A DNA stretch of 64,000 nucleotides from assembly GCA_905181865.1 (NCBI GenBank), contig CAJIZG010000001.1:1-64000 (forward strand), in the 5' to 3' direction. The translations under genes and the position numbers were made by a program. The stretch is from Urechidicola croceus. GTDB lineage: Bacteria > Bacteroidota > Bacteroidia > Flavobacteriales > Flavobacteriaceae. Positions 48,411 to 57,555 of this stretch are shown here, piece after piece. Positions within the stretch are counted from its first letter, which is position 1. Each line of letters starts with the position of its first letter. The notes under the pieces were generated by a model. The model was not told where the DNA came from and did no database searches. It was given only the letters and a program-made list of their open reading frames with translations.

Positions 48411-48605
48411 TTACAAAGCAATTTTTACCGTGGGAACGAAATGATGTTCTTCTGAGGTTACGACTGATTTATGAATTGGGGTTCTGTTTTTATTTATGGT
48501 TTTCTCTTTTGAATAATCAAATACTGAACTATTCTCAGACATGTAACTTAATACGGCTACTACAAATAAAATTGTTGATATGAGTCTGATTATTAAATAC
48601 TTCAT
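48411..48605 (-). CDS. Small predicted membrane or secreted protein
   Basis: A 64-residue frame with one N-terminal hydrophobic segment (LIIRLISTILFVVAVLSYM) and a polar tail ending EEHHFVPTVKIAL. Family not recognised. The last codons contain one of the GGGA-centred palindromes of this region (48429-48438). It is 56 nt upstream of the CAP lipoprotein on the same strand, so both may share a transcript. No TAnnTTTG seen upstream; a 32-bp direct repeat begins about 50 bp away. Confidence 0.4.
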   Translation of the reverse strand: MKYLIIRLISTILFVVAVLSYMSENSSVFDYSKEKTINKNRTPIHKSVVTSEEHHFVPTVKIAL

Positions 48606-48658
48606 TATTTATTTTTTATAATAAGAGGCAGTGTTAGAAAAAATTAAGTCTTACTCAA

Positions 48659-48830
48659 TTGAAAAATCAAATTAATTTTCGGATTGCTTCTCAAATTCAC
48701 TGACAGACACTCCTAACACACACCTCTATTTCTTATATTATTACTTTTTGCTTCATTACATTCTTAAAAAAAGTACCAAAAGACTTTTAAAGTTTTCTTT
48801 GAAAAATCAAATTAATTTTCGGATTGCTTC
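48659..48830. repeat. 32-bp direct repeat pair
   Basis: An identical 32-bp sequence, starting TTGAAAAATCAAATTAA and ending GGATTGCTTC, occurs at 48659-48690 and 48799-48830. The bases after each copy are also loosely alike. It separates the small ORF from the TTAC microsatellite. Confidence 0.85.
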
Positions 48831-48864
48831 GCTTCTCTAATCTTACTAACTTCTGGCACTAAAC

Positions 48865-48940
<76 letters not shown>

Positions 48941-48949
48941 AGTTTTAAT

Positions 48950-48996
48950 AAGGAGGCTACACAACACTTCTGGGGTTTACAGCGCAACCTCCTTTT
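48950..48996 (-). terminator. Hairpin after the MarR gene
   Basis: AAGGAGG-CT (48950-48958) pairs with A-ACCTCCTT (48986-48994, one mismatch) around a 27-nt loop. It lies about 40 nt after the MarR stop on the minus strand, and a T-run follows on the plus strand. Weak candidate. Confidence 0.4.
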
Positions 48997-49034
48997 CTTA
49001 ATTCTGGGGTTGATAAATCTTATTTTTAATTAAT

Positions 49035-49484
49035 CTATTCATTTTGCAGTTTATTCAATATTCTACTCAATGTCTCAATTTCTCTTCTTGTCAAATTCTT
49101 TACTATCTTTTTTTCATGCTTCTTCTGAGTCTTATCAATATCTTTCATTAAAAGCATTCCCTTTTCTGTAATTCTAATTTCTACTTTCCTCCTGTTTTCT
49201 TGTGATTGCTCTCTTGTTACATATCCCTTCACTCTTAACTTTTCAACCAACCTTGTGGCGTTACTCATCTCACTCACCATTCCTTCTTGAATCGCTCTCA
49301 TATTCACTACTTCATTTCTCATCTTTCTTAAAATCACTAAAACATTGTACTGTTCCAATGATATTGAATACTGCTTTATATGCTCCGTCTCCTTCTCATA
49401 CATCCAATTTCCTGCTTGCAACAACTCATTAATTGCTTCACGTGGGAAATTTCTTTTTTTAATATTTTCTTTTTCTTCTGTCAT
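49035..49484 (-). CDS. MarR-family transcriptional regulator
   Basis: Winged-helix regulator of 149 residues from the ATG at 49484 (MTEEKENIKKRNF). The HTH segment is MRAIQEGMVSEMSNATRLVEKLRVKGYV, here read as SNATRLVEKL for the recognition helix; the wing has REQSQENRRKVEIRITEKG. C-terminal helices give the dimer interface. The frame could start 19 codons upstream, but that would read through a palindrome and lies behind the probable transcription start, so 49484 is chosen. Ligand unknown. The promoter and palindromes upstream suggest autoregulation. Confidence 0.85.
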   Translation of the reverse strand: MTEEKENIKKRNFPREAINELLQAGNWMYEKETEHIKQYSISLEQYNVLVILRKMRNEVVNMRAIQEGMVSEMSNATRLVEKLRVKGYVTREQSQENRRKVEIRITEKGMLLMKDIDKTQKKHEKKIVKNLTRREIETLSRILNKLQNE

Positions 49485-49556
49485 TGTTGTGGGGACAACA
49501 ATTGTATATACATCAATTGTGACTACAAATGTATAATACAATTTTAGTTCTCCAAA
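49483..49556 (-). promoter_or_regulatory. MarR promoter with two palindromes in the leader
   Basis: Minus strand: TTTG (49556-49553), 19-nt spacer, TACATTTG (49533-49526), a full match to the Bacteroidota TTTG-N19-TAnnTTTG promoter. Transcription should begin near 49520. Between there and the ATG at 49484 lie ACAATTG-N9-CAATTGT (49498-49520), a MarR-type operator by its form, and ATTGTTGT-GGGG-ACAACAAT (49483-49502), which overlaps the start codon. Confidence 0.7.
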
Positions 49557-50112
49557 GATATTTCGTCTTTTTTATTTATTTTATTTTATTGGATAACTAA
49601 ATAGTTATGATTTCTATTAAATTAGTTATACTTTTTAAATAAAAAAACGGCTAAAATTAATGCTATTAACTTTCTGTTTGTTAGACTTTTAATAATTAAT
49701 AAATTCTATTTTATAGAAAAACTTTAGAGAGGTATAACCCTTTCTTCTCCTCTCTGTTCATATACAATTAATAATAAAAGTTATAGATAAAAGCAGTGTA
49801 ATAACCTTCAATATTTACTAATTTAAATGATAATTAAGGTCAATAATCTATTTAAAATGTCTAAAAAAGCACATTTTTACGCTCAAAAAACAAAAAATAT
49901 TGGTCTATTTTGCACAAAAAATAGCAAATTTAGGCTGTTTTTATATTAAATTATGACCATCATCTAAAGATTATAGAGGATATGAACAAAGAAATAATCG
50001 ATTTATAACAAAAATTTTAGCGAGTATTTTTAAAATTATATCAAAGATTTCTTGAAGAGTACGCTACTTTATTGTTTTAAACAAAATTGAATTGATCTTA
50101 AAGAACAAAAAA
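49557..50112. other. Intergenic region
   Basis: About 550 AT-rich bases with no gene. A GAGAGG...CCTCTC hairpin (about 49726-49757, 16-nt loop) is the only visible structure. Confidence 0.5.
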
Positions 50113-50136
50113 GAAGTTGTCTAAAAAGACAACTTC
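50113..50136 (-). terminator. Terminator of the RND efflux operon
   Basis: Perfect 10-bp stem GAAGTTGTCT / AGACAACTTC with a 4-nt loop; on the minus strand TTTTTTGTTC follows. It lies 35 nt after the tolC-like stop. Confidence 0.85.
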
Positions 50137-50170
50137 AAAATAATAACTTATAAATAAGGGTAAATACTTG

Positions 50171-51487
50171 TTAATTGTTTAATAGATCTCCGGATAAGTA
50201 CATTAATTGAAACTCTGCATTTTTCGCTTCATATTTAGAGGTACTTACATCTTGCTCAGCATTCAATAAATTTATTTGAGCCAATCGAAAATCTATAGAA
50301 GTAACTTGCCCTAGTTTATATTGCTCATTAGTTCTTTCAAAGTTTCTCTTATTCGTTTCAACGTTGGACCTTTGAACTTCTAATTTAAATAAAGCATTCT
50401 TATAAAGCTCCCATGCGTTATATACATCACGTTTCAATTCTTCTGTAAATTGTTGTTTCTCTATTACCCGGGATTCTAAGGTTATTTTTGCATTTTGAAC
50501 ACTCGTTTTAGTTCTACCTCCATCAAATATATTCCATCCCAACGTGACTCCAGTATTTAATCCATAGCGCTCATTAGATGCAAAAGAAAAACCTACAGGC
50601 TGATCATTTATACTTTTATTCCAACCATAACTTCCAGTTAAATTTACATTTGGCATCCAACCTGATTTACGTATCAAAATATCATAATTACTTAATTCGA
50701 TACCCTTATTTACTTGCAGCAAAAGAACATTGTTGGCAAGAGCATTAGTCAAAACATCGTCAGGGTTCAAGTTTATGGCATATACGACATCCGTTTCAAC
50801 ATTAAAACTTGTCACGGATACATCTCTTCCTAATACTGCATTTAAATTTCTCTTCGAATTCAATAATTGCCTTTTACTCTCTAAGTAATTAATACTATCG
50901 TTATTTACGTCTACTTCAGCATTTAGGATATCCAGTTTTGTACTCTGACCATATTCTGCGCTATATCCAGTGCGTAACAATCGCCGCTTTGAAATCTCAA
51001 GCGTTTTCTTTTGATTCTGCTTATTTTCAGTTAATCTAGCAACTTCAAAATAAGAAAAATATAAATTTAGCAATGTATTCTCAATAACTTGCCTTGCCTG
51101 TAACTCAGTTAAATTAAGTGTTTCTTTCAATTTTTTAAAATTGTATTTCCTATTCATACCATCAAATAACAAATAATTCAATCCAACAGATGCATTGTAA
51201 TTTGTACTTGCGGCATCTCTTACTCCTATAGTTGCACCGTCTTGAGCTTTAAGTTCACTGTTATTACTAGAATAACCTAAGCCAGTATTGACATTAGCCG
51301 TTGGTAAATATCCTGAATTGTAAATACTCGTATTATTCTTAGCAATTTCTGTATTTTTTTCTGATACTTTAATATCGAAATTTTGCTCAAGTGAAATCCT
51401 AAGCGCCTCATCCTTAGTTAATAATTCTTGTGCTTGCAATCCTATAAGCGACAAATAAAACACTACTATATATACAAAATTTCTCAT
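50171..51487 (-). CDS. TolC-family outer-membrane efflux channel
   Basis: Outer-membrane factor of 438 residues with a signal peptide (MRNFVYIVVFYLSLIGLQAQ). Two OEP repeats of long helices and short barrel strands: EALRISLEQNFDIKVSEKN and TLGWNIFDGGRTKTSVQNAKITLESRV, with the family LFDGGR phrase, mark them. It forms the trimeric exit duct for the RND pump. Its start overlaps the pump gene stop by 4 nt, so translation is coupled. Confidence 0.92.
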   Translation of the reverse strand: MRNFVYIVVFYLSLIGLQAQELLTKDEALRISLEQNFDIKVSEKNTEIAKNNTSIYNSGYLPTANVNTGLGYSSNNSELKAQDGATIGVRDAASTNYNASVGLNYLLFDGMNRKYNFKKLKETLNLTELQARQVIENTLLNLYFSYFEVARLTENKQNQKKTLEISKRRLLRTGYSAEYGQSTKLDILNAEVDVNNDSINYLESKRQLLNSKRNLNAVLGRDVSVTSFNVETDVVYAINLNPDDVLTNALANNVLLLQVNKGIELSNYDILIRKSGWMPNVNLTGSYGWNKSINDQPVGFSFASNERYGLNTGVTLGWNIFDGGRTKTSVQNAKITLESRVIEKQQFTEELKRDVYNAWELYKNALFKLEVQRSNVETNKRNFERTNEQYKLGQVTSIDFRLAQINLLNAEQDVSTSKYEAKNAEFQLMYLSGDLLNN

Positions 51488-54400
51488 TTTAAATCTATTT
51501 TATCCTCCATATCCGCCATCATACGCTCGCTTTTTAATTCTTTAACGGCCCTTTCAACTTCCTCTTTAGTAGGCTTTACTCCTGTCCATAACCATTTTAG
51601 ATAAACCTTAGAATAATTCCCAAATGAAAGCATTATAGGCAACATTAATAGGGTTAGCCCTGTTGCTATAATAATTCCATATGCAATTGAAATAGCCATT
51701 GGGATTAAAAACTGAGCCTGTCTACTTGTTTCAAAAATTAACGGAGATAGGCCCGCAGCCGTAGTAATAGTTGTTAAGAATATTGCCCTAAAGCGAGATT
51801 TTCCCGCTTCAAAGAGGGCGTCATTAAACAACATTCCTTGCTTCAAATAACTATTAAACTTGCTAATTAAAACCAATCCATCATTAACCATAATACCAAT
51901 TAATGCAATGATCCCTAACAACGACAACATATTAATTGCAAAACCATGGATATAGTGACCCCAAAGGACGCCAATTAAACTGAATGGCACCATTAAAAGT
52001 AACATAAGTGGCTGTCCAAATGATCTAAAAGTAAATACTATGACCATATAGACTAATAGTAATATTACACTACCTGCAGTTGGAAGAGAATTAGCTAATT
52101 TGGATGCTTCTCTGTTTTGCCCTTCATATAACGCTTTCACTGATGGGTATCTTGAATTGATCGCAGGCATTATTCGTGTCTGAATATCCAAAAGAATATC
52201 TGGTGCATCAACTTCTGTCCCTCTGATATCTGCCTCAATTCTAATTTCCCGCTGACCCTCTAAGTGATTAATGGAAATTTCTCCACGCTCAATTTCATAA
52301 GTAACAATTTCAGATAAAGGAACCCTAGAGCCATCTGGAGTAACAATTCTCATATTATCCATATTCTTGATGGAAGAGCGTTCCTCTCGATTATATCGTA
52401 CCCATATTTTTATTTCATCTTGCCCTCTTTGAAATCGTTGAACTTGTAAACCAAAAAAGCCGCTTCTGACCTGTGCCATGACCTCATTTAATGTCAATCC
52501 AAGTAAATATGCATTGTTATTTAATTTTATTTTGATTTCTTTTATTCCGTTTGGATCGGTATCTGTAATATCTTTTAAAGATGATATCATTTGTAATTCA
52601 GACTTTAATTCTACTTTTGCCAACTTTAACTCTTCAATATTATTACTCAATAAAGAAACAGAGATTGGACTCCCTCCAAAATTTCCTCCACCTCCATACA
52701 CTAGAGATTCAGTTCCATAGACAACCCCAACTCTAGCGCTAATCGAATCTCCAATAATACCAGCTCTAAAAGCTCTGCTCTCGCCTGGAACCAAATTTAT
52801 AATTAAACTTGCTGTTGATGTTCCTGGACCAATTGTCTTAATAATATTTTCAATTACAGAAATAGGACTGTTATAATGTTTCGTAAACTCTTTCTCAACT
52901 TCCCAAGCTTTTTCTTCAATCATTGTTATAATTGAATCTGTAATTTTCTCATTTGTACCTTGAGGCATCGTTAATTGAATAGAAACACGATCACTGGCAA
53001 TACTTGGGAAAATTGTAGTTCTAATAATTCCTCCTTGAGTAGCACCTATCGTTATTAGCAATAATGTAAATGGTACACATAAGGCAAAGAATTTATTATC
53101 TATTACAAATCTCAATACTGGGGCGTACATACGATCTCTCATGAAATTCATGAAATTATCGGCATATTTATTAAATGCATACGTTTTTTGCTTTTTATCT
53201 AATGCCTTGGAATGAGCAACGTGCGCCGGTAAAATAATCAATGCCTCTACTAATGACACAATTAATGTAATGGCAACGACTACTGCTACTTCACTAAAAA
53301 ATTCACCAATTCTACTATCTAAAAAGAAAAACAATGAAAAGGCTAAAACCGTTGTTGTTATCGCAGAAATAATTGGAGGTACAACTTCCATTGTCCCATC
53401 GATTGCTGCTTGAATGGGGTTTTTTCCACGCTCATAATGTTCATATATATTTTCGGCAATTACAATACCATCATCAACTAAAATTCCAATTACTATAATC
53501 ATACCGAATAATGACAATACATTTATAGTAACATTGAAAAAACCAGCCAACATAAACATTCCGAAAAAGGCAACTGGCAATCCAGCTGCTACCCAAAACG
53601 CTAATCGTGGCCTTAGAAAAACTGACAAAAAGAACATAACCATTAACATACCCTGCCATGCATTTTTAAATAACAATTGTGTTCTTTGGTTTAATGTAAT
53701 TGAACTGTCGCTCGTTACCGCAATTTGAATGGCATCGTTTTCTTCATTAAATTGATTTATATATTCATTTACCTTATCTGCAGAAGTAATTAAATCTTCA
53801 CTGTTTGTATTATTAACTTGTAGCTGAACAGAAATATCGCCGTTATAATAACTCTTATTTGGAGATTCATTCCAGCGATCAGAAATTTTAGCAATATCTT
53901 TTAATAAAATTACCGAACCATTGTCAAACGATTTTACCACCAAATTCTCCAATTCATCACCATAATACAATCTATTATTAGCTCGTATTAAATATTCCTC
54001 AGATTCTGTTTTAATAGACCCGCCTGTTGTTATTAGGTTTGCACTTGAAACCGCATTAGCAACCTCCCTAAAAGTTAAATCATACGCTTGAAGATCTTTT
54101 TCAGTTACAGCAATCTCAATTTCTTCAAGAGGGTAACCAGAAACAGTTACTTGCGAAATTCCGTCCATTCTTCGAATATCATTTTCTACATCACGTGCAA
54201 CTTGTTTCAACGTTTTTAAATCAATATCTTTTCCTGTGACAACAAAACTTATTGTTGGTCTAATACTTTCTATTTTTGAAACTACAGCGGGTTCCATTCC
54301 TACAGGCAAATTTGGAACTTTGTCAACTGCATTTTTGACTTCGGCCAGCACATTATTAACATCAAAACCTTTTAAAACTTCAATATTTATTCGACCACTA

Positions 54401-54663
54401 TTTTCTGAGGACGTAGATGTCACGCGATCAACACCCTCCAGGCCTTTTAAATTATCTTCTATTTTAAGAACTACACCTTCCTCCATTTCTTGAGGTGAGG
54501 CGCCAGGATAAAAAACAGAAATCGTTATAAGGTTAGCCCTAGTTAGTGGGAAAAAAGAAGAATTTAATTTTGAATAGCCTAACATTCCTAGAACTACAAG
54601 AGCAAGAATTATAACATTTACTGTTACAGGATACTTAATAAAATACGCAATGGTTTTTCTCAT
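51484..54663 (-). CDS. RND-family efflux pump (AcrB/HAE1-like)
   Basis: Inner-membrane pump of 1059 residues, full length for RND proteins. The first helix at about 12-30 is followed by a periplasmic domain (FYPGASPQEMEEGVVLKIED), TM4 with GMIIVIGILVDDGIVIAENI holding the proton-relay Asp pair as DD, a second periplasmic half, and the repeat LLGIIALIGIMVNDGLVLISK. The relaxed spacing and 'VDDGIVIAENIYEHYERG' type loop resemble the heavy-metal/hydrophobe RND branch of Bacteroidota; the substrate cannot be assigned. Six nt after the adaptor gene. Confidence 0.92.
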   Translation of the reverse strand: MRKTIAYFIKYPVTVNVIILALVVLGMLGYSKLNSSFFPLTRANLITISVFYPGASPQEMEEGVVLKIEDNLKGLEGVDRVTSTSSENSGRINIEVLKGFDVNNVLAEVKNAVDKVPNLPVGMEPAVVSKIESIRPTISFVVTGKDIDLKTLKQVARDVENDIRRMDGISQVTVSGYPLEEIEIAVTEKDLQAYDLTFREVANAVSSANLITTGGSIKTESEEYLIRANNRLYYGDELENLVVKSFDNGSVILLKDIAKISDRWNESPNKSYYNGDISVQLQVNNTNSEDLITSADKVNEYINQFNEENDAIQIAVTSDSSITLNQRTQLLFKNAWQGMLMVMFFLSVFLRPRLAFWVAAGLPVAFFGMFMLAGFFNVTINVLSLFGMIIVIGILVDDGIVIAENIYEHYERGKNPIQAAIDGTMEVVPPIISAITTTVLAFSLFFFLDSRIGEFFSEVAVVVAITLIVSLVEALIILPAHVAHSKALDKKQKTYAFNKYADNFMNFMRDRMYAPVLRFVIDNKFFALCVPFTLLLITIGATQGGIIRTTIFPSIASDRVSIQLTMPQGTNEKITDSIITMIEEKAWEVEKEFTKHYNSPISVIENIIKTIGPGTSTASLIINLVPGESRAFRAGIIGDSISARVGVVYGTESLVYGGGGNFGGSPISVSLLSNNIEELKLAKVELKSELQMISSLKDITDTDPNGIKEIKIKLNNNAYLLGLTLNEVMAQVRSGFFGLQVQRFQRGQDEIKIWVRYNREERSSIKNMDNMRIVTPDGSRVPLSEIVTYEIERGEISINHLEGQREIRIEADIRGTEVDAPDILLDIQTRIMPAINSRYPSVKALYEGQNREASKLANSLPTAGSVILLLVYMVIVFTFRSFGQPLMLLLMVPFSLIGVLWGHYIHGFAINMLSLLGIIALIGIMVNDGLVLISKFNSYLKQGMLFNDALFEAGKSRFRAIFLTTITTAAGLSPLIFETSRQAQFLIPMAISIAYGIIIATGLTLLMLPIMLSFGNYSKVYLKWLWTGVKPTKEEVERAVKELKSERMMADMEDKIDLK

Positions 54664-54669
54664 TTCGAT

Positions 54670-55776
54670 CTAATTAAACATTTTAACTTTCATTCCATCA
54701 AATGCACCTGGGATTGTTTTTGATAAAATTTTCGTTCCATCTTTTAACCCTTTAATAACAACTGAATTTTCACCAAAATAAACTATTTCTACTTCTATCA
54801 ATTTCAAAACAGAATCCTCTACAACATATATAGCTTTATTAGCAACAAGTAATTTTCTTGAAATTCGAAAACAATTTTCTTCATCTATAGCAGGTACATT
54901 TGCAGTTAAATACATACCTTCTTTTAAGCCTTCACCCTTAACTTCAATATAAATAGTTAAGGTCTGACTTCGCTCATCTAAACGTCCATTTATTCTTGAC
55001 ACCTTCCCTGTCCAAGATTTTGAGCCATCCAAATTATTTAGAACGACTTCTTTCCCTATGGAAAGTAAGTCTGCATAACTTCCTTTAATTGCAATTTCAA
55101 CTATAAAAACTGACGTATCAATAAGTTCTCCCATTTTTTGACCAGACCTTACTAAAGCACCTGTATTAACCGTGACCTCTGTTAAAACTCCAGTAAACGG
55201 AGCCATAATATTATATTTCACCAACCTAGCTTCTAAATTTTTTACATTATAATAACTGCTAAAAATATTTTTTCCTGTAATAAAATATTTCTCCTTTTCA
55301 CTAGAAGGCTCCGGCAACTTCACCACATTCTTATTTACGTCAAAATTGGAAAGATAATTTTTCCAATTTTCAAAAGAATCTGGATAATCTAATCTCATAT
55401 CAGGTAAAATGGATGCAACTAAATTTTGCAAATTACTTTTTTCGACTTGTAAATTTGCAAAATGCTCTTCACTATTTATTTTTAAAATAGTTTGACCTTT
55501 TTTATAAACTACCCCTGGTCTAAACTCTTCCCGTGTATTTTGTAATATCCCCTGTACCTCAGAATATATTTCTACTTTATTCTTGGCATACAAATTTCCA
55601 TTTGCAGAAATTATGATAGGAATGGTAGTATTTTGAATCTCTTCTACAAAAGCCGTTTTTTTACTTTTATTGATTTTCTGCTTGGGTGCTTTCTTACTAT
55701 TAATCATCATTGATTGAATTAAATATCCACCTATTAAAAGCGAGATACCTGCAAGGACAATAATTATTTTTCTCAT
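54670..55776 (-). CDS. RND efflux periplasmic adaptor (MFP)
   Basis: HlyD/MFP adaptor of 368 residues. One N-terminal membrane anchor (about 4-24), a lipoyl-like half (ISANGNLYAKNKVEIYSEVQGIL) and its partner after the hairpin (YNIMAPFTGVLTEVTVNTGALVRSGQ in parts), then beta-barrel and membrane-proximal domains (LDGSKSWTGKVSRINGRLDERSQTL). It bridges pump and channel. Its ATG overlaps the original stop codon of the broken marR (ATGA), evidence that the two genes were once coupled. Confidence 0.9.
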   Translation of the reverse strand: MRKIIIVLAGISLLIGGYLIQSMMINSKKAPKQKINKSKKTAFVEEIQNTTIPIIISANGNLYAKNKVEIYSEVQGILQNTREEFRPGVVYKKGQTILKINSEEHFANLQVEKSNLQNLVASILPDMRLDYPDSFENWKNYLSNFDVNKNVVKLPEPSSEKEKYFITGKNIFSSYYNVKNLEARLVKYNIMAPFTGVLTEVTVNTGALVRSGQKMGELIDTSVFIVEIAIKGSYADLLSIGKEVVLNNLDGSKSWTGKVSRINGRLDERSQTLTIYIEVKGEGLKEGMYLTANVPAIDEENCFRISRKLLVANKAIYVVEDSVLKLIEVEIVYFGENSVVIKGLKDGTKILSKTIPGAFDGMKVKMFN

Positions 55777-56222
55777 GGACTACAAATATTTGATTGATTT
55801 AATATATTACTCTGAATTTTTTTCATTACCTCAATAGTATTCTCAACTTCTTTTTTTGATAATCCCGTTTGAATTATCTTTAAAATACCATCAATAGTTG
55901 GCAGGGTACTCGTTTACAACTTCTTCCCTTTTTCTGTTATATAAATTCTATTTTGTCTTTTATCTATAATCGAAGAAACTCTTCGAACCAATTCCTTCTT
56001 TTCCATTGTGGTTATTAACCGTGTTAAAAAAGTCTTATCCCTATCTGTTATAAAGGCTAATTCATTTTGAATTGTCCCGTCGTTTGCGCTCAACTTTTTT
56101 AAAACAATCCATTGATTTTTAGTAATCTCAAAACTCAAACTTTTAAAAATATCCTGAAAATAAAAATCCATCATCTTCATGATCTTACCAAACCAGGGGC
56201 CGAGCGTATCTTCGAAATCCAT
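55773..56222 (-). pseudogene. MarR regulator of the efflux operon, truncated by nonsense codon
   Basis: The open part (102 codons) encodes a MarR winged helix: IVLKKLSANDGTIQNELAFI, DRDKTFLTRLITTMEKKELV and the wing DKRQNRIYITEKGKKL. A TAA (55916-55914) follows. In the same frame the reading continues 46 codons, through LPTIDGILKIIQTGLSKKEV and ENTIEVMKKIQSNI, which is the usual C-terminal dimerisation helix, to a TGA that overlaps the adaptor ATG. So the stop is recent and no other damage is seen. A truncated protein could bind DNA poorly or not at all; the operon may be derepressed. Confidence 0.8.
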
Positions 56223-56238
56223 TTTATAAAATTTGGCG

Positions 56239-56291
56239 CAAAGTAATGCTAAACCCTTGAATAGTTACATATACAACTATTTTAAGGGTTT
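56239..56291 (-). promoter_or_regulatory. Efflux operon promoter and inverted-repeat operator
   Basis: Minus-strand TTACTTTG (56246-56239), one base off TAnnTTTG, lies 17 nt before the marR ATG. Immediately upstream a long inverted repeat, AAACCCTTGAATAGTT (56251-56266) with AACTATTTTAAGGGTTT (56275-56291), one bulge, covers the -10 to -50 region. Its core, AATAGTT-N8-AACTATT, has the form of a MarR operator. Confidence 0.65.
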
Positions 56292-56482
56292 GTTTTATGA
56301 TTTATTTAACATTTATTAGAAATCAATATTTAAGTCACCATTCTGTATCAAACAGAACCATAACTCATAAGATTTAGTTCTTACATTTTCACTACGTCAT
56401 TCATGGTACGGGATACAAAGCGGGGATTTCTATCTTTTTAGCACCCGTTTTTATAATTAACTTAAAAATTCAACAAGATTGA
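56292..56482. other. Intergenic region
   Basis: No gene supported. Confidence 0.4.
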
Positions 56483-56662
56483 GCCTTAGTGCTTTTACTC
56501 TTTTATGGTGAATACTATTTTGAGATAAAAATTTTTAATAAAACGCTGTAATCGCTCCAAAGAACCGCCAAAAATTTTGCTGTAATTAATGGAATAGCAA
56601 TCGTTCTTGCCTTTGTACCTTTATTAATAGTTGAAGTCGCATTACTGCCTTTTGAATCCTAA
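56483..56662 (+). pseudogene. Remnant of an unidentified membrane protein
   Basis: A frame without start reads ALVLLLFYGEYYFEIKIFNK, a TAA at 56549-56551, then SLQRTAKNFAVINGIAIV and a hydrophobic helix ending LLIVEVALLPFES with a stop at 56660. Two membrane helices with an amphipathic linker suggest the end of an integral membrane protein. Family not recognised. Confidence 0.4.
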
Positions 56663-56745
56663 TAAAAACATATCGCTGAAACTAAGATTAAGCAAAAGAC
56701 TTAATTCTATTCATTTCGAAAGATTATAAAACAGATATAACTAAA

Positions 56746-56778
56746 AAAAAATGGAGTTCATATTGAACTCCATTTTTT
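56746..56778 (-). terminator. Terminator of the cold-shock gene
   Basis: Perfect 15-bp stem (56746-56760 with 56764-56778, core TGGAGTTCA / TGAACTCCA) and a 3-nt loop; a T-run follows on the minus strand. It lies 20 nt after the stop of the cold-shock gene. Confidence 0.9.
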
Positions 56779-56797
56779 AAATATTATAAAAATAGTA

Positions 56798-57253
56798 CTA
56801 TTTCTTTTTTACGCGCACTGCATTCATTCCTTTCAAACCTTTTTCTAATTCAAAAGTAACTTTATCATTCTCAGCAATTTCATCAATCAATCCACTCACA
56901 TGCACAAAATATTTTTCTTGAGTATTAGAATCTAAAATAAACCCAAACCCTTTTGAAGTATCAAAAAAGGAAACCTTTCCTTCCTTCACTTTAGAATCAT
57001 CCTCGGCACCTTCCTCTTTCTTAGGAATCCCCAATATAATACTCTCAGCGTCAACCTTAATTTTATCTGCTGGATCTAAAGGTGTATCTACCAATTGACC
57101 AAATTCATTTACATACACTAACATATCTTCAAGTTTAGCACCTTTTACTGCACTTGCTTTGCGCTCTTCCTTTTTCTTCTGCTTTATTTCTCTTTTCTTT
57201 AAGCGCTTCTTTTCCTTTTCAGATTTATTAAATGTTTGTTGTGATTTAGCCAT
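56798..57253 (-). CDS. Cold-shock domain protein with basic N-terminal extension
   Basis: Protein of 151 residues from the ATG at 57253 (MAKSQQTF). The first 35 residues are very basic (KEKKRLKKREIKQKKKEERK), a middle linker follows, and the last 60 are a cold-shock OB-fold with RNP1 KGFGFI and RNP2 YFVHVS. It should bind single-stranded RNA or DNA; the basic arm may strengthen binding or target ribosomes. An ATG 15 codons upstream is in frame but lies almost on the -7 element. Monocistronic, with its own promoter and terminator. Confidence 0.88.
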   Translation of the reverse strand: MAKSQQTFNKSEKEKKRLKKREIKQKKKEERKASAVKGAKLEDMLVYVNEFGQLVDTPLDPADKIKVDAESIILGIPKKEEGAEDDSKVKEGKVSFFDTSKGFGFILDSNTQEKYFVHVSGLIDEIAENDKVTFELEKGLKGMNAVRVKKK

Positions 57254-57284
57254 TACTAATTTAAGTTTATAAAAAATATTTGTG

Positions 57285-57315
57285 CAAATATACATCAAAA
57301 GGCCTAGTTTTTCAA
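57285..57315 (-). promoter_or_regulatory. Promoter of the cold-shock gene
   Basis: Minus strand: TTG (57315-57313), 20-nt spacer, TATATTTG (57292-57285), a close match to the Bacteroidota consensus. It lies 32 nt before the ATG at 57253. Confidence 0.7.
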
Positions 57316-57555
57316 TTATAATAGACGAATTATTTTAAAACCATCACAAAATGGCATCAAAAAAGTAGGTGTTCGTTTAAATAATTATATCTGATTTAGT
57401 TCCTCAAATTACTTTTATATTTAAATAAATAGAGAGTATAGTTTCAGAATTGTTTATGTTGTTTACCCCTAACATATTATGAATTGTAGAGTGAATTCAG
57501 TATTCTATATCCTGTAGTAGCAATATAATCAGGTATTTAATGAAACAAAACCGTA

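Noticed and set aside
49485-49541. Earlier start for the MarR gene at 49541
   Set aside because: It lies upstream of the predicted transcription start and would translate the operator palindromes.
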